Made by a program: the position numbers and the translations under genes | Shown here: piece after piece, positions 1 through 8,043 of the stretch | Numbering within the stretch: the first letter of the stretch is position 1 | How the letters are laid out: the number at the start of each line of letters is the position of its first letter | From: Christensenella sp. UBA1385 | GTDB taxonomy: Bacteria; Bacillota; Clostridia; Christensenellales; Aristaeellaceae | Length of the DNA stretch: 16,255 nucleotides | NCBI GenBank assembly: GCA_002305755.1 | Contig: DBQV01000007.1 | Coordinates: 121,426-137,680, forward strand | Direction of reading: 5' to 3' | The notes under the pieces: model-generated | The model's input: only the letters and a program-made list of their open reading frames with translations | Database searches by the model: none | What the model was told of the DNA's origin: nothing

Positions 1-131
1 ATGGCAAGGAAACCCTTGCTGCGCAAGGCCTTCCGCCCCACCGCGCATGTCGCTGGGGCGGATCCAGATCAGAGGGCTTCGCCCTCCGATACCTCCCTGA
101 TTATACTTTTTCGACAGTCTGACGCCCCGGC
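1..131 (-). other. Inverted-repeat-rich intergenic element with TATAAT box
   Basis: The non-coding stretch after the beta-mannosidase gene holds three successive hairpins: 68-77 with 81-90 (3-nt loop), 32-40 with 54-62 (perfect 9-bp stem), and 14-19 with 23-28 (perfect 6-bp stem, 3-nt loop). A fourth hairpin, 5-9 with 14-18, would compete with the third. The outermost stem has an A/C mismatch on the plus strand that becomes a G-U pair in minus-strand RNA, which favours a minus-strand transcript. Reading on the minus strand, a perfect TATAAT (105-100) precedes all the hairpins, but I find no good -35 box at 15-18 bp. No hairpin is followed by a proper T-run, so it is not a clear terminator for the operon. 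It could be the start of a small structured RNA, the leader of a gene beyond the left end, or a dispersed repeat. The function is unknown. Confidence 0.45.
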
Positions 132-2597
132 TTACTTATCCAGATCGTACACGCTGCGCACGCGCAGGCGCTCCGCGCTGCCGCGCAGCACCTTCAGGCG
201 GCGCTCGCCGGGGTTCATGTCGAAGAAGTTGTCGGAGAGCAGCAGGTCCGGGTCCTCGCTCTCGACGCAGACGTACCTGGCGAAGGCCGAGGCCCTGACG
301 GTGATCTCATCGCCTTGCGCCGACACCTCAAGCCGCGGGTCTTCAAACCTGAAGTGCTTGGGCGCGCAGAAGAGGGCCGTGCCGCCGCTGACCCAGCGTC
401 CGTCCATCCACAGATCATAGCTGAAGTAGTCGCCCGTCAGATCGGCCTGGGGGAAGCTGAGGGTATCCAGCCACAGGGCGCTGAGCGCGGGCACGGAGAG
501 GCTTTCCTCCCCCTCCTGCCTGATCTGCCCGTCCGATGCGCGCAGGGCCCAGCGCACGGTGCAGGCGGCTTCCCGAAGGGTCTCGTTCGACACGTTCAGC
601 CGCGCTGTCTTTTGAATGGGTGCCGTCAGAAACTCGTTGATCTGCGGGTTCTGCGTGTGCTCGCCCTCCTCGTGCGCGCTCAGCAGCACGGGGGCGAAAA
701 AGCGCCTGGCGGCGTAGTGCAGGGCCTTCCACCGGCCGAAGTAGTCGATGGACGACCAGCTGGCCACGGGCCAGCAGTCGTTGAGCTGCCAGATCACCGC
801 GCCCATGCAGCGGCCGCGGTGCCTGCGCCAGTGCTCCACGCCGCAGCGGATGGCGTCCGCCTGCAGAAGCTGGGAGGCATAGAGCAGATTGTCAAAGCCC
901 GAGGGGTAGCGGTAGGTCTGCGACAGGTAGGAGAGGATCTTGCCGTTGGCGGCCTTGTTGCGCTGGTGGCGCTCCATCACGCGGGAGAAAATGTTGAGAT
1001 CCTCGGGCCTGGCGAAGCTCTCCACCGTGGCCAGGCAGGGGAAGCTCTGGAAGCCGAACTCCGACACATAGCGGAAGAGGAACTTGCGGTACTCGCTGAA
1101 GGGCTTTTCGCCGTGCCACACATCCCAGTAGTGTACGTCGCCGCGGTTTGGGTCGTTGGGGGCGTCCAGCGCGCCGCCGCTGGAAGGCGAGGAGGGCCAG
1201 TAGAACACCTCGGGGGCCAGCTCCCGCATCACGCCCGGCAGGATGTGCTCGTACATGCGGATGTAGTCGCTCAGGTGGTGCATCTCCCAGGGCGCGAAGG
1301 GGTCCGGCAGGCCCCTCATGCGCGCGGCCAGCGCCTGCTGCTGGAACATCTCCATCTCGTTGTTGCCGCACATCAGGGCCAGGCTGGCGTGGTGGCGCAG
1401 CCGGCGCACGTTCTGCCGCGCCTCCTCGGTGATGCTCTTTTCAAAGGCGGGGCTCAGGTCATAGCAGGCGCAGGCGTACATGAAATCCTGCCAGACCAGG
1501 AGGCCCAGCTCGTCGCAGATGTCAAAGAAAAAGTCGTCCGGGTAGTAGCCGCCGCCCCAGACGCGCACACAGTTGAAGTGGGCCAGCCTGGCGTCCTCCA
1601 GCAGTCGGCGCGTGCGCTCCGGCGTGACCCTGGACAGGATGTTGTCCTCCGGGATATAGTCGCCGCCCATGGCGAAGACGCTGACCCCGTTGACCACGTG
1701 GCAGAAGCTGCGGCCCCACTGGTCGTCCCGCTGCTCCACCGTCAGGGTGCGCAGGCCGATGCGGCGCTCCCAGCGGTCCAGCTCGCGGCCCTTTTCACTG
1801 AGCACCGCGGTGACGGTGTAGAGGGGCTGGTCGCCAAGGCCGGCGGGCCACCAGAGCAGGGGATTTTCCACCGTGAGGCAGCCGCTGCCGCCGTCCTGAT
1901 ACTCGCTGCCGTCGGGGCTGGTGACCGTAACGCGGCAGAGCAGCTCGTGCCCATCCGCTTGAAGCAGCTCGGGCTCGAAGCGCAGAACGACGAAGCCCTC
2001 GTGATGCTCCTGGATGATGTGCACGCTGTCGATGCGCGGCCCTTCGAAGAAGACCAGCTCGATATCGCGCCAGATGCCCGCGTCCGGCAGGCGCGGGCCC
2101 CAGTCCCAGCCGAACATGCAGTGGGCCTTGCGCAGGTGCGCAAAGCCGGGGGTGGCGTCGCTGGTGCCCCAGCCGGGCCGCTTTTCCTCGGCCGCCTGCA
2201 CGTAACGGGTGGGGGAGGAAAAGACCACGCGGATCTCGTTTTCGCCCTCCCGCAGCGCGTCCCCGGCCTCAAACTCGTAGCAGACGTGCATGTTGCTGCC
2301 CTCGCCCACCCTGCGGCCGTTCAGATAGACCTCGGCCAGCGTGTCCAGGCCGCGGCAGCGCAGCAGAGCGCGGGGGAAGGCGAGCTGCTCGCGCGTCAGA
2401 TGAAAGCCGCGCACATACTCATAGTCCCGGTCCATCAGGCGGAAGGCCGCCTGCTCCCTCTCCCCGTAGAAGGGGTCCTGCATGCTGCCGTCCCGCAGTA
2501 GATCGGCATAGACGCTGCCGGGCACGGTCGCCTCGTGCCAGCGCGCCTCGCCCATGGCGCGCATACGCCACGCGCCGTTCAGTGAAAGTGTGTTCAT
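132..2597 (-). CDS. GH2 beta-mannosidase
   Basis: The product (821 aa) is a cytoplasmic exo-enzyme that should remove beta-linked mannose from the non-reducing ends of manno- or glucomanno-oligosaccharides. The N-terminal jelly-roll domain starts with the beta-mannosidase hallmark VPGSVYADLL at about residues 26-35. Immunoglobulin-like domains and a TIM barrel follow. MCGNNEME carries the likely acid/base Glu414 and VSEFGFQSFP the likely nucleophile Glu513. The WPSSPSSGG and GDVHYWDVWHG motifs between them are typical of GH2 mannosidases rather than galactosidases or glucuronidases. There is no signal peptide. The start is the ATG at 2597, which overlaps the GH3 stop codon as ATGA and has an AAGGAG ribosome binding site 10 bases upstream, so translation is probably coupled. 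It is the last gene of the operon. The length is normal for the family and both catalytic residues are present. The family call is firm; the exact natural substrate is inferred. Confidence 0.93.
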   Translation of the reverse strand: MNTLSLNGAWRMRAMGEARWHEATVPGSVYADLLRDGSMQDPFYGEREQAAFRLMDRDYEYVRGFHLTREQLAFPRALLRCRGLDTLAEVYLNGRRVGEGSNMHVCYEFEAGDALREGENEIRVVFSSPTRYVQAAEEKRPGWGTSDATPGFAHLRKAHCMFGWDWGPRLPDAGIWRDIELVFFEGPRIDSVHIIQEHHEGFVVLRFEPELLQADGHELLCRVTVTSPDGSEYQDGGSGCLTVENPLLWWPAGLGDQPLYTVTAVLSEKGRELDRWERRIGLRTLTVEQRDDQWGRSFCHVVNGVSVFAMGGDYIPEDNILSRVTPERTRRLLEDARLAHFNCVRVWGGGYYPDDFFFDICDELGLLVWQDFMYACACYDLSPAFEKSITEEARQNVRRLRHHASLALMCGNNEMEMFQQQALAARMRGLPDPFAPWEMHHLSDYIRMYEHILPGVMRELAPEVFYWPSSPSSGGALDAPNDPNRGDVHYWDVWHGEKPFSEYRKFLFRYVSEFGFQSFPCLATVESFARPEDLNIFSRVMERHQRNKAANGKILSYLSQTYRYPSGFDNLLYASQLLQADAIRCGVEHWRRHRGRCMGAVIWQLNDCWPVASWSSIDYFGRWKALHYAARRFFAPVLLSAHEEGEHTQNPQINEFLTAPIQKTARLNVSNETLREAACTVRWALRASDGQIRQEGEESLSVPALSALWLDTLSFPQADLTGDYFSYDLWMDGRWVSGGTALFCAPKHFRFEDPRLEVSAQGDEITVRASAFARYVCVESEDPDLLLSDNFFDMNPGERRLKVLRGSAERLRVRSVYDLDK

Positions 2598-4897
2598 GCC
2601 TTTTCTTCTCCTTCGCCTGCATCGCTGTTCAGCAGCGCCAGCAGCTTCTCAAGGTCCTCAAAGCTCATGGCGCCGCCCGAGAAGGCTACCAGGCTGCGCA
2701 GCGGGGAGTAGCGCAGCATGGCGGCCATCATCTCGGGGCTGATGGCGGCGGTGGATACCTCGCTCTGAAGGCCTTCGTCCGCCGCCGCGGGGGGCAGCGC
2801 GCCTGTCAGGGGCCCCAGGCTGGCCATGATCCGGGCGGCCCGCGGGTCGGCCATCAGGTCGACCACGATGGAATCCATGGTGTAGGTGACGGGCAGCCTC
2901 ACGGTGCCCTCCACCCGCACGGGCGCCTCCAGGAGGACCTCGCGGCTGTTTGCGCAGATCTGCACGCGGAACTCGCCGCTCTCCACATACCAGTCGCCCA
3001 GCTCGCTGTGCCAGTAGGCGAAGGCGCGCTTATCCAGCTCGAAATGCACGGTTTTGGTCTCGCCCGGCGCGAGGGAAACCTTTTCAAAGCCCTTCAGCTC
3101 GCGCAGCGGGCGGAACACGCTGCTCTCGCAGTCGGCTACGTAGAGCTGCACCACCTCCTTGCCGGCGCGGCTGCCGGTGTTGGTCACGTCCACGCTGACG
3201 CGCAGGGTGTCCGTATCCTTCATGCTGTTCTTGTCCAGGCGCAGCGCGCCGTAGGCAAACCGCGTGTAGCTGAGCCCCCAGCCGAAGGGGAAGAGCAGCT
3301 GCGTCTTCTTTTTGTCGTAGTAGCGGTAGCCCACGAACACGCCCTCGCGGTACTCGGCCCGGTTGCCCTCGCCGCCGTAGCTGAGGAAGCAGGAGCTGTC
3401 CTCAAGCCGCATCGGGAAGCTCTCGGGCAGGCGGCCCGAGGGGTTCACGAGGCCGAACAGCACGTCGCGCGTGGCTTCGCCCACGGCCTGGCCGCCCAGG
3501 TAGCCCTCGATCACCGCGGATACCCTGTCAAGCCAGGGCATTTCGACGGGCGAGCCGTTGTAGAGCACCACCGTGACGCGGCTGTTGACCGCGGCCACGC
3601 GCTCGATCAGTTCATTCTGGCAGGCGGGCATGCGCAGGTGGCTGCGGTCATAGCCCTCGGATTCAAAGGAATCCGGCAGGCCGGCCACAATGACGGCGGA
3701 GCGCGCCCTGCGGGCCAGCTCCACGGCCTCAGAGATCATCGCCTCGTCCGGCTCCTCGCTGTCTATATCGTAGCCCTGCGCGTAGCGGACGCCGCCCAGG
3801 CCGTCCAGCGCGTCCATGAGCGAGGATACCCTGAAGCTGTTGATGTGGGAGCTGCCGCCGCCCTGATAGCGCGGCTTTTTGGCGAACAGGCCGATCACGG
3901 CGATGTCCTCACCCTCCGCAAGCGGCAGGAGGCCGCCCTCGTTCTTGAGCAGCACCATGCACTCGGCCGCGACGCGGCGGGCGAGCGCGTGCTGCGCCTC
4001 CATGTCCCAGGGGGTGTCGGGGCGGGCGTTCTCAAGGTAGTCTTCATGCACGCGCAGGATGCGCTCCACCGCGCGGTCGAGCACGGCCTCATCCAGCAGG
4101 CCCGCGCGCACCGCCTCCACGATCTTTTTGTCGTTTTCGCCGGCGGAGGAGGGCATCTCCAGGTCCATGCCCGCCTCCAGGGCCTTCACGCGGTCGCTGG
4201 TGGCGCCCCAGTCGCTGACCACATAGCCGTCAAAGCCCCACTCATCCCGCAGCACCCGGGTGAGCAGCCAGGGGTTCTGCGAGGCGAAGGTGCCGTTCAG
4301 CTTGTTGTAGGAGCACATCACCGTCTTTGTCTTGCCTTCCCTGACGGCGGCCTCGAAGGCGGGGAAGTAGATCTCGCGCAGCGTCCGCTCGTCCACCACC
4401 GAGTCGGAGGACATCCTGCGGTGCTCCTGGCTGTTGGCGGCGAAGTGCTTCACCGAGGCGGCGATGTGACGGCTCTGCAGGCCCCTGATGTAGCTCTGCG
4501 TGAGCTGCGCCGCCAGGAAGGGGTCCTCGCTGAAATACTCGAAATTGCGCCCGCACAGGGGGGAGCGTTTGATGTTGACCGCGGGCCCGAGGGCTACGGC
4601 CACCTGTTGGTTCTGGCAGGTATCGCCGATGGCCTCGCCGATCTGGCGCACGGCGTCCCTGTCGAAGGAGGCGGCTGTGGCGCAGGAATTGGGGAAGCAC
4701 ACGGCTTTGATGCTTTCGTTGACGCCCAGATGGTCGGCCTTGTCATCCTGCTTGCGCAGGCCGTGCGGCCCGTCGGAGAGCATCAGCGCGGGGATGCCCA
4801 GCCGCTCGATGGGCTGCGAATGCCAGAAATCCACGCCCGAGCAGAGCGAAGCCTTTTCTTCGAGCGTCATGATGCTGATCTTTTCCTGTATGGTCAT
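2594..4897 (-). CDS. GH3 beta-glucosidase-type glycoside hydrolase
   Basis: The product (767 aa) is probably a cytoplasmic exo-acting beta-glucosidase. The GH3 N-terminal barrel shows LSDGPHGLR (about 40-48), NIKRSPLCGRNFEYFSEDP (about 108-126) and KHFAANSQEHRRM (about 150-162). The nucleophile Asp229 lies in GYVVSDWGA, and the Trp after it is usual in beta-glucosidases. The C-terminal alpha/beta domain includes ESEGYDR, in which Glu414 is a candidate acid/base, and PFGWGLSYTRF. A fibronectin III-like domain spans about 575-645 (TNTGSRAGKEVVQLYV), followed by a tail of about 100 residues. I see no PA14 insertion and no signal peptide. The start ATG at 4897 has a good AGGAGG site and lies 28 bp after the preceding ATPase gene. 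Next to a beta-mannosidase, it suggests breakdown of glucomannan- or cello-type oligosaccharides. GH3 also contains beta-xylosidases and others, so specificity is less certain than family. Confidence 0.92.
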   Translation of the reverse strand: MTIQEKISIMTLEEKASLCSGVDFWHSQPIERLGIPALMLSDGPHGLRKQDDKADHLGVNESIKAVCFPNSCATAASFDRDAVRQIGEAIGDTCQNQQVAVALGPAVNIKRSPLCGRNFEYFSEDPFLAAQLTQSYIRGLQSRHIAASVKHFAANSQEHRRMSSDSVVDERTLREIYFPAFEAAVREGKTKTVMCSYNKLNGTFASQNPWLLTRVLRDEWGFDGYVVSDWGATSDRVKALEAGMDLEMPSSAGENDKKIVEAVRAGLLDEAVLDRAVERILRVHEDYLENARPDTPWDMEAQHALARRVAAECMVLLKNEGGLLPLAEGEDIAVIGLFAKKPRYQGGGSSHINSFRVSSLMDALDGLGGVRYAQGYDIDSEEPDEAMISEAVELARRARSAVIVAGLPDSFESEGYDRSHLRMPACQNELIERVAAVNSRVTVVLYNGSPVEMPWLDRVSAVIEGYLGGQAVGEATRDVLFGLVNPSGRLPESFPMRLEDSSCFLSYGGEGNRAEYREGVFVGYRYYDKKKTQLLFPFGWGLSYTRFAYGALRLDKNSMKDTDTLRVSVDVTNTGSRAGKEVVQLYVADCESSVFRPLRELKGFEKVSLAPGETKTVHFELDKRAFAYWHSELGDWYVESGEFRVQICANSREVLLEAPVRVEGTVRLPVTYTMDSIVVDLMADPRAARIMASLGPLTGALPPAAADEGLQSEVSTAAISPEMMAAMLRYSPLRSLVAFSGGAMSFEDLEKLLALLNSDAGEGEEKA

Positions 4898-4925
4898 GGA
4901 ATGTCGCCTCCTGTATTGATATCGG

Positions 4926-5771
4926 TCAGACGGTGGACAGGTCCCAGGGCTCGTAGATCTTGGGCACGTCGCTGATCAGCCGCCTGGTATACTCGGCCTT
5001 GGGGTGCAGGATCACGTCGTGCGCGCTGCCGCTCTCCACAAAGCGGCCGTGCTCCATGATATACACGGAGTCGGAGGTGTAGTAGGCAAGGCCGATGTCG
5101 TGGGTGATGAAGATGATGGTCATGCCCGTCTCGTTGCGCAGATTGAGCAGCATGTCCAGGATGGTGGAGCGGGAGCAGGCGTCGATCATGCTGGTGGGCT
5201 CGTCCGCCAGCAGGATGCGCGGCCTGAGCAGGAAGATGCGCGCGATCATCAGCCGCTGCATCTGCCCGCCGGATAACTCGAAGGGGTATTTGTTGGTCAG
5301 CTCCTCGAACTTCAGGTTCACAAAGCCGCAGGCCTCGGCCATCATCTCGCGCTTTTTCTCCATCGGCAGGTGCCTGCCGCCGCGCATGGCGATGCAGTCC
5401 AGCAGCACGGCGTCGATCTTGTGAAAGGTGTTGAAGGAGGAATAAGGGTCCTGAAAGATGGCCTGAATGCCCTGCCAGTACTCCCTGCGCCTGCGGCGGG
5501 TGGAGATGTCGCGGGGCTTGCCCTGAAAGCTGATCTCGCCCTCCGTTACCGACAGCAGGCCCAGCAGCATCTTGGACAGCGTGGTCTTGCCGGAGCCGGA
5601 TTCGCCTACGATGGAGACGAACTCGCCCTCGTGAAAGTCAAAATCCACATGGTCCACGGCCACCGTGGCCTTGGCGCCCGTGCCGAACACGCGGGTGACG
5701 CCCCGACCGCTCAGGCAGGGCAGCGCGTGCTCGCCGCGCTCGGCCGGGACGAATCCTTCACTTTTGTTCAT
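4926..5771 (-). CDS. Opp/Dpp-family ABC transporter ATPase (OppF/DppF-like)
   Basis: One of the two nucleotide-binding subunits of the importer (281 aa), it sits on the cytoplasmic face and powers uptake by ATP hydrolysis. Visible motifs are Walker A GESGSGKTT (56-64), a Q-loop near IFQDPYSSF (106-114), the ABC signature ELSGGQMQR (166-174), Walker B ILLADEP (187-193) and the switch His in FITHD. It is shorter than many OppF proteins (about 300-330 aa) and lacks the C-terminal proline/cysteine-rich extension that its partner has; this is common for the F subunit. The start ATG at 5771 lies inside the end of the OppD-like gene (14-bp overlap), implying coupled translation and equimolar assembly of the ATPase heterodimer. 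The family usually carries peptides, but members also carry oligosaccharides and nickel. The two glycosidase genes directly downstream favour sugar here. Confidence 0.93.
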   Translation of the reverse strand: MNKSEGFVPAERGEHALPCLSGRGVTRVFGTGAKATVAVDHVDFDFHEGEFVSIVGESGSGKTTLSKMLLGLLSVTEGEISFQGKPRDISTRRRRREYWQGIQAIFQDPYSSFNTFHKIDAVLLDCIAMRGGRHLPMEKKREMMAEACGFVNLKFEELTNKYPFELSGGQMQRLMIARIFLLRPRILLADEPTSMIDACSRSTILDMLLNLRNETGMTIIFITHDIGLAYYTSDSVYIMEHGRFVESGSAHDVILHPKAEYTRRLISDVPKIYEPWDLSTV

Positions 5772-6771
5772 CTTGGTACATCTCCCTCAGATGCTGTGCG
5801 GAATGGCCGCAGCGGTAGGTGTGGCCACCCTCCAGCTCCAGCATCGGTATCTCGTTGTGGCGGCAGCTGGGCACCACGTAGGCGCAGCGCTCGGCAAAGC
5901 GGCAGCCGCGCGGCGGGTGTTTCAGGTTGGGCGGCGTGCCGGGGATGGAGGTGAGCTTCTGCTCGCGCACGCCCTCCTCCGGCACGATGATGGAGCCCAT
6001 CAGCCCCTTGGAATAGGGATGCAGCGGGCTGAACACCATGCCGCGGGCGCTGTTGCGCTCCACGATCTGGCCCGCGTACATCACCATGATGTCGTCCGTC
6101 ACATTATACAGCAGGGGCAGCTCGTGCGTGATGAAGATCATGCCCTTGATGTAGCCCTTTTCCATCAGGGATCTGAGCATCTTGATCACCATCTTCTGGC
6201 TGGTCACGTCCAGCGCCGAGGAGGGCTCGTCTGCGATCAGCACCTTGGGGGAAAGGATGGTGGAGATGGCGATCACCGTGCGCTGCTTCATGCCGCCCGA
6301 CAGCTCCACCGAGTGCTTTTCCAGCACCTCCGGCGGCAGGCCCAGCTCCGCGAAGCGGGCGCAGGCCATGTCGTATATCTCCTTTTTGCCTGTGCCCGGC
6401 CTGTGCGCGCGCACCACGTCCTCCACAAAGCGGATCACCCGCTGCGTGGGGTTGAGCGCGTTCATGGCCGCCTGGGGGATGTAGGCGATCTCCGTGCCCA
6501 GGATGGTCTTGCGCACGGTGTCCGGGTCCATGCCAGTGATGGAGCGGCCGTCGATGATGATCTCGCCCGAGCTGTAGTGCAGCGGCGGAAAGTAATAGCC
6601 CATCAGGCTCAGCGCCAGCGTGGATTTGCCGCAGCCGCTCTCGCCGGCGATGCCCAGGCTCTTGCCCTCCTCCAGCGACAGCGAAACATGGTCCACCGCG
6701 TACACATCCTCGTGCGAGCGGGTGATGTACTTGGTGCACAGGTCCCTGACTTCCAGTATCGTCTTGCCCAT
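5758..6771 (-). CDS. Opp/Dpp-family ABC transporter ATPase (OppD/DppD-like)
   Basis: Second ATPase subunit of the importer (337 aa). It shows Walker A GESGCGKST (43-51), the Q-loop region YIPQAAMNALNP (97-108), signature ELSGGMKQR (156-164), Walker B VLIADEP (177-183) and switch His in FITHE. The C-terminal oligopeptide-transporter domain has SIPGTPPNL and a cysteine set in GCRFAERCAYVVPSCRHNE plus a later YRCG. These four Cys are the pattern proposed to hold an iron-sulfur cluster in DppD/OppD-type proteins. The start ATG at 6771 has a GAGGAGG site 5-6 bases upstream and is only 10 bp after the stop of the OppC-like gene. It pairs with the shorter OppF-like ATPase encoded next. Confidence 0.94.
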   Translation of the reverse strand: MGKTILEVRDLCTKYITRSHEDVYAVDHVSLSLEEGKSLGIAGESGCGKSTLALSLMGYYFPPLHYSSGEIIIDGRSITGMDPDTVRKTILGTEIAYIPQAAMNALNPTQRVIRFVEDVVRAHRPGTGKKEIYDMACARFAELGLPPEVLEKHSVELSGGMKQRTVIAISTILSPKVLIADEPSSALDVTSQKMVIKMLRSLMEKGYIKGMIFITHELPLLYNVTDDIMVMYAGQIVERNSARGMVFSPLHPYSKGLMGSIIVPEEGVREQKLTSIPGTPPNLKHPPRGCRFAERCAYVVPSCRHNEIPMLELEGGHTYRCGHSAQHLREMYQDEQK

Positions 6772-6781
6772 GTCGGCCTCC

Positions 6782-8029
6782 TCAGTCTCTCAGGGTCGGG
6801 TTGAACACCTGGTCGAGGCCCGTGTTCATCAGGTTCAGCGAGAAGGTGATGAGCGTGATCACCAGGATCACCGGGAAATAGGCCCACCACGCCCCGTTGA
6901 TGTGGGCGGAATAGAGCATGGCCCAGTTCATCATCAGCCCCAGCGTGGGTACCTCGGTGGTGCGCGGCCCAAGGCCCAGCAGCGAGAGCTGCGCCTCGGC
7001 CAGTATGCCGGAGGAGATCTGCAGTATGAAGGCCATCACCACGTAGCTGGCGATGTAGGGCAGGATGTCCGTCAGGATGATGCGCATCAGGCTGTGGCCC
7101 GAGAGCCGGCTCAGGTTCACGTGGTCGCGGTTGCGCAGGGAGATCACCTGCGAGCGCACCGAGCGCCCCGTCCACACCCAGCTGGTCAGCCCGATCACGA
7201 TGGCCACGGTGTCCGCCCCGCGGTAGGCCTGGCCGATGGAGTAGGTGATGAGGATCAGGATGACAAAGGAGGGGATGACGGTGAAGATATTCATGAAGAA
7301 CATGATGAGGTCATCCACAAAGCCGCCCAGGTAGCCCGACAGCAGGCCCAGCAGCAGCCCGATGCAGGTGGCGATGGAGCCCGCGATCAGCCCGATGCGG
7401 ATGGAGGTGCCCATGGCGGAGACCAGCTCCTTGAGCGTGTCGCGGCCGAAGTTGTCGGTGCCCAGCGGCAGCGTGCGCACGTTGGCCACGTCCTTCACGT
7501 TCACGTAGTCGGTGCCGCTCACGCGGCCCACCTCCTGGTTTTCGCCCGCCTCGTCCTGCCTCATCAGCGTGAGCGCCTCGGCACTGCCCGCGCTCTCCAG
7601 CTGCTCGTCCAGACGCTGGTAAAACCGCCTGTCCGACATGGTCATGCCCTTGGGCCTGGCCTTGGCGTCATAGTTCTCGCGCCAGAGCTTCAGCAGGGAA
7701 GAGGTATCCTGAAGATCGATCTCGCTTTCCGGTACGCCCACGGCGGTCAGCCAGCGCAGCATGGACACGCGGTCGGATTCCGACAGCATGCTGCTCAGAC
7801 GCTTGTCCGCCGCGTCCGGCAGCTTCAGCGTCTGGGCGGGGGTGCCCGCCGCGTCCAGCACCGAGATATAGGTGCCGGGCTTGAAAAAGGACCCGAGGCC
7901 GATCATCTCCAGCGGGTCGCCGGGGGAGACCAGCGGGTACACGATCAGCGTGACCAGCAAGAAAATAAAGATCACAAAGCCCGTCACAAAGCGCGGCGAA
8001 TGAAAAACCTGCCTGAAGGTGTTTCTCAT
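6782..8029 (-). CDS. Opp/Dpp-family ABC permease (OppC/DppC-like) with enlarged extracytoplasmic region
   Basis: Inner-membrane permease (415 aa). Transmembrane helix 1 is at about residues 15-32, and the family-typical LGTDNFGRD is at 189-197. The remaining hydrophobic segments and the ATPase-coupling EAA-type loop (around RNRDHVNLSRLSGHSLMRIILTDILP) follow. OppC/DppC proteins are usually near 300 residues. Here about 150 residues, against a few tens normally, separate helix 1 from the LGTDNFGRD motif. That stretch is charged, contains no hydrophobic span and should lie outside the membrane. The start ATG at 8029 has an AAGGGGG-type site upstream and follows the OppB-like gene by 14 bp. Composition is like the neighbours. 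The extra region may contact the solute-binding protein or the substrate, which is inference. Confidence 0.93.
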   Translation of the reverse strand: MRNTFRQVFHSPRFVTGFVIFIFLLVTLIVYPLVSPGDPLEMIGLGSFFKPGTYISVLDAAGTPAQTLKLPDAADKRLSSMLSESDRVSMLRWLTAVGVPESEIDLQDTSSLLKLWRENYDAKARPKGMTMSDRRFYQRLDEQLESAGSAEALTLMRQDEAGENQEVGRVSGTDYVNVKDVANVRTLPLGTDNFGRDTLKELVSAMGTSIRIGLIAGSIATCIGLLLGLLSGYLGGFVDDLIMFFMNIFTVIPSFVILILITYSIGQAYRGADTVAIVIGLTSWVWTGRSVRSQVISLRNRDHVNLSRLSGHSLMRIILTDILPYIASYVVMAFILQISSGILAEAQLSLLGLGPRTTEVPTLGLMMNWAMLYSAHINGAWWAYFPVILVITLITFSLNLMNTGLDQVFNPTLRD

Positions 8030-8043
8030 GCTTTCATTCCCCC

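Noticed and set aside
68..90. Rho-independent terminator for the glycosidase operon
   Set aside because: The stem is good, but on the minus strand it is followed by CTGGATCCGC with no T-run. On the plus strand the T-run (107-111) is too far from the stem.
110..116. TGTCGAA (minus strand), a match to the Spo0A box, next to the TATAAT at 105-100
   Set aside because: A 7-bp exact match is expected once or twice by chance in a window this size, and its spacing to the -10 is not that of known Spo0A-activated promoters.
1..420. Plus-strand open frame of 139 codons starting at base 1
   Set aside because: It runs across the hairpin element and then antisense into the beta-mannosidase gene. No ribosome binding site can be seen and the composition is not protein-like.
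315..2501. Long plus-strand open frame (728 codons) opposite the beta-mannosidase gene
   Set aside because: It is a by-product of GC-rich codon use on the minus strand. The translation is low-complexity (rich in A, V, G, H, L), matches no family and lies wholly antisense to a gene with clear catalytic motifs.
2582..4975. Long plus-strand open frame (797 codons) opposite the GH3 gene
   Set aside because: Same artefact: repetitive A/V/H/G/L composition, no recognisable domain, and the opposite strand carries all the GH3 motifs.
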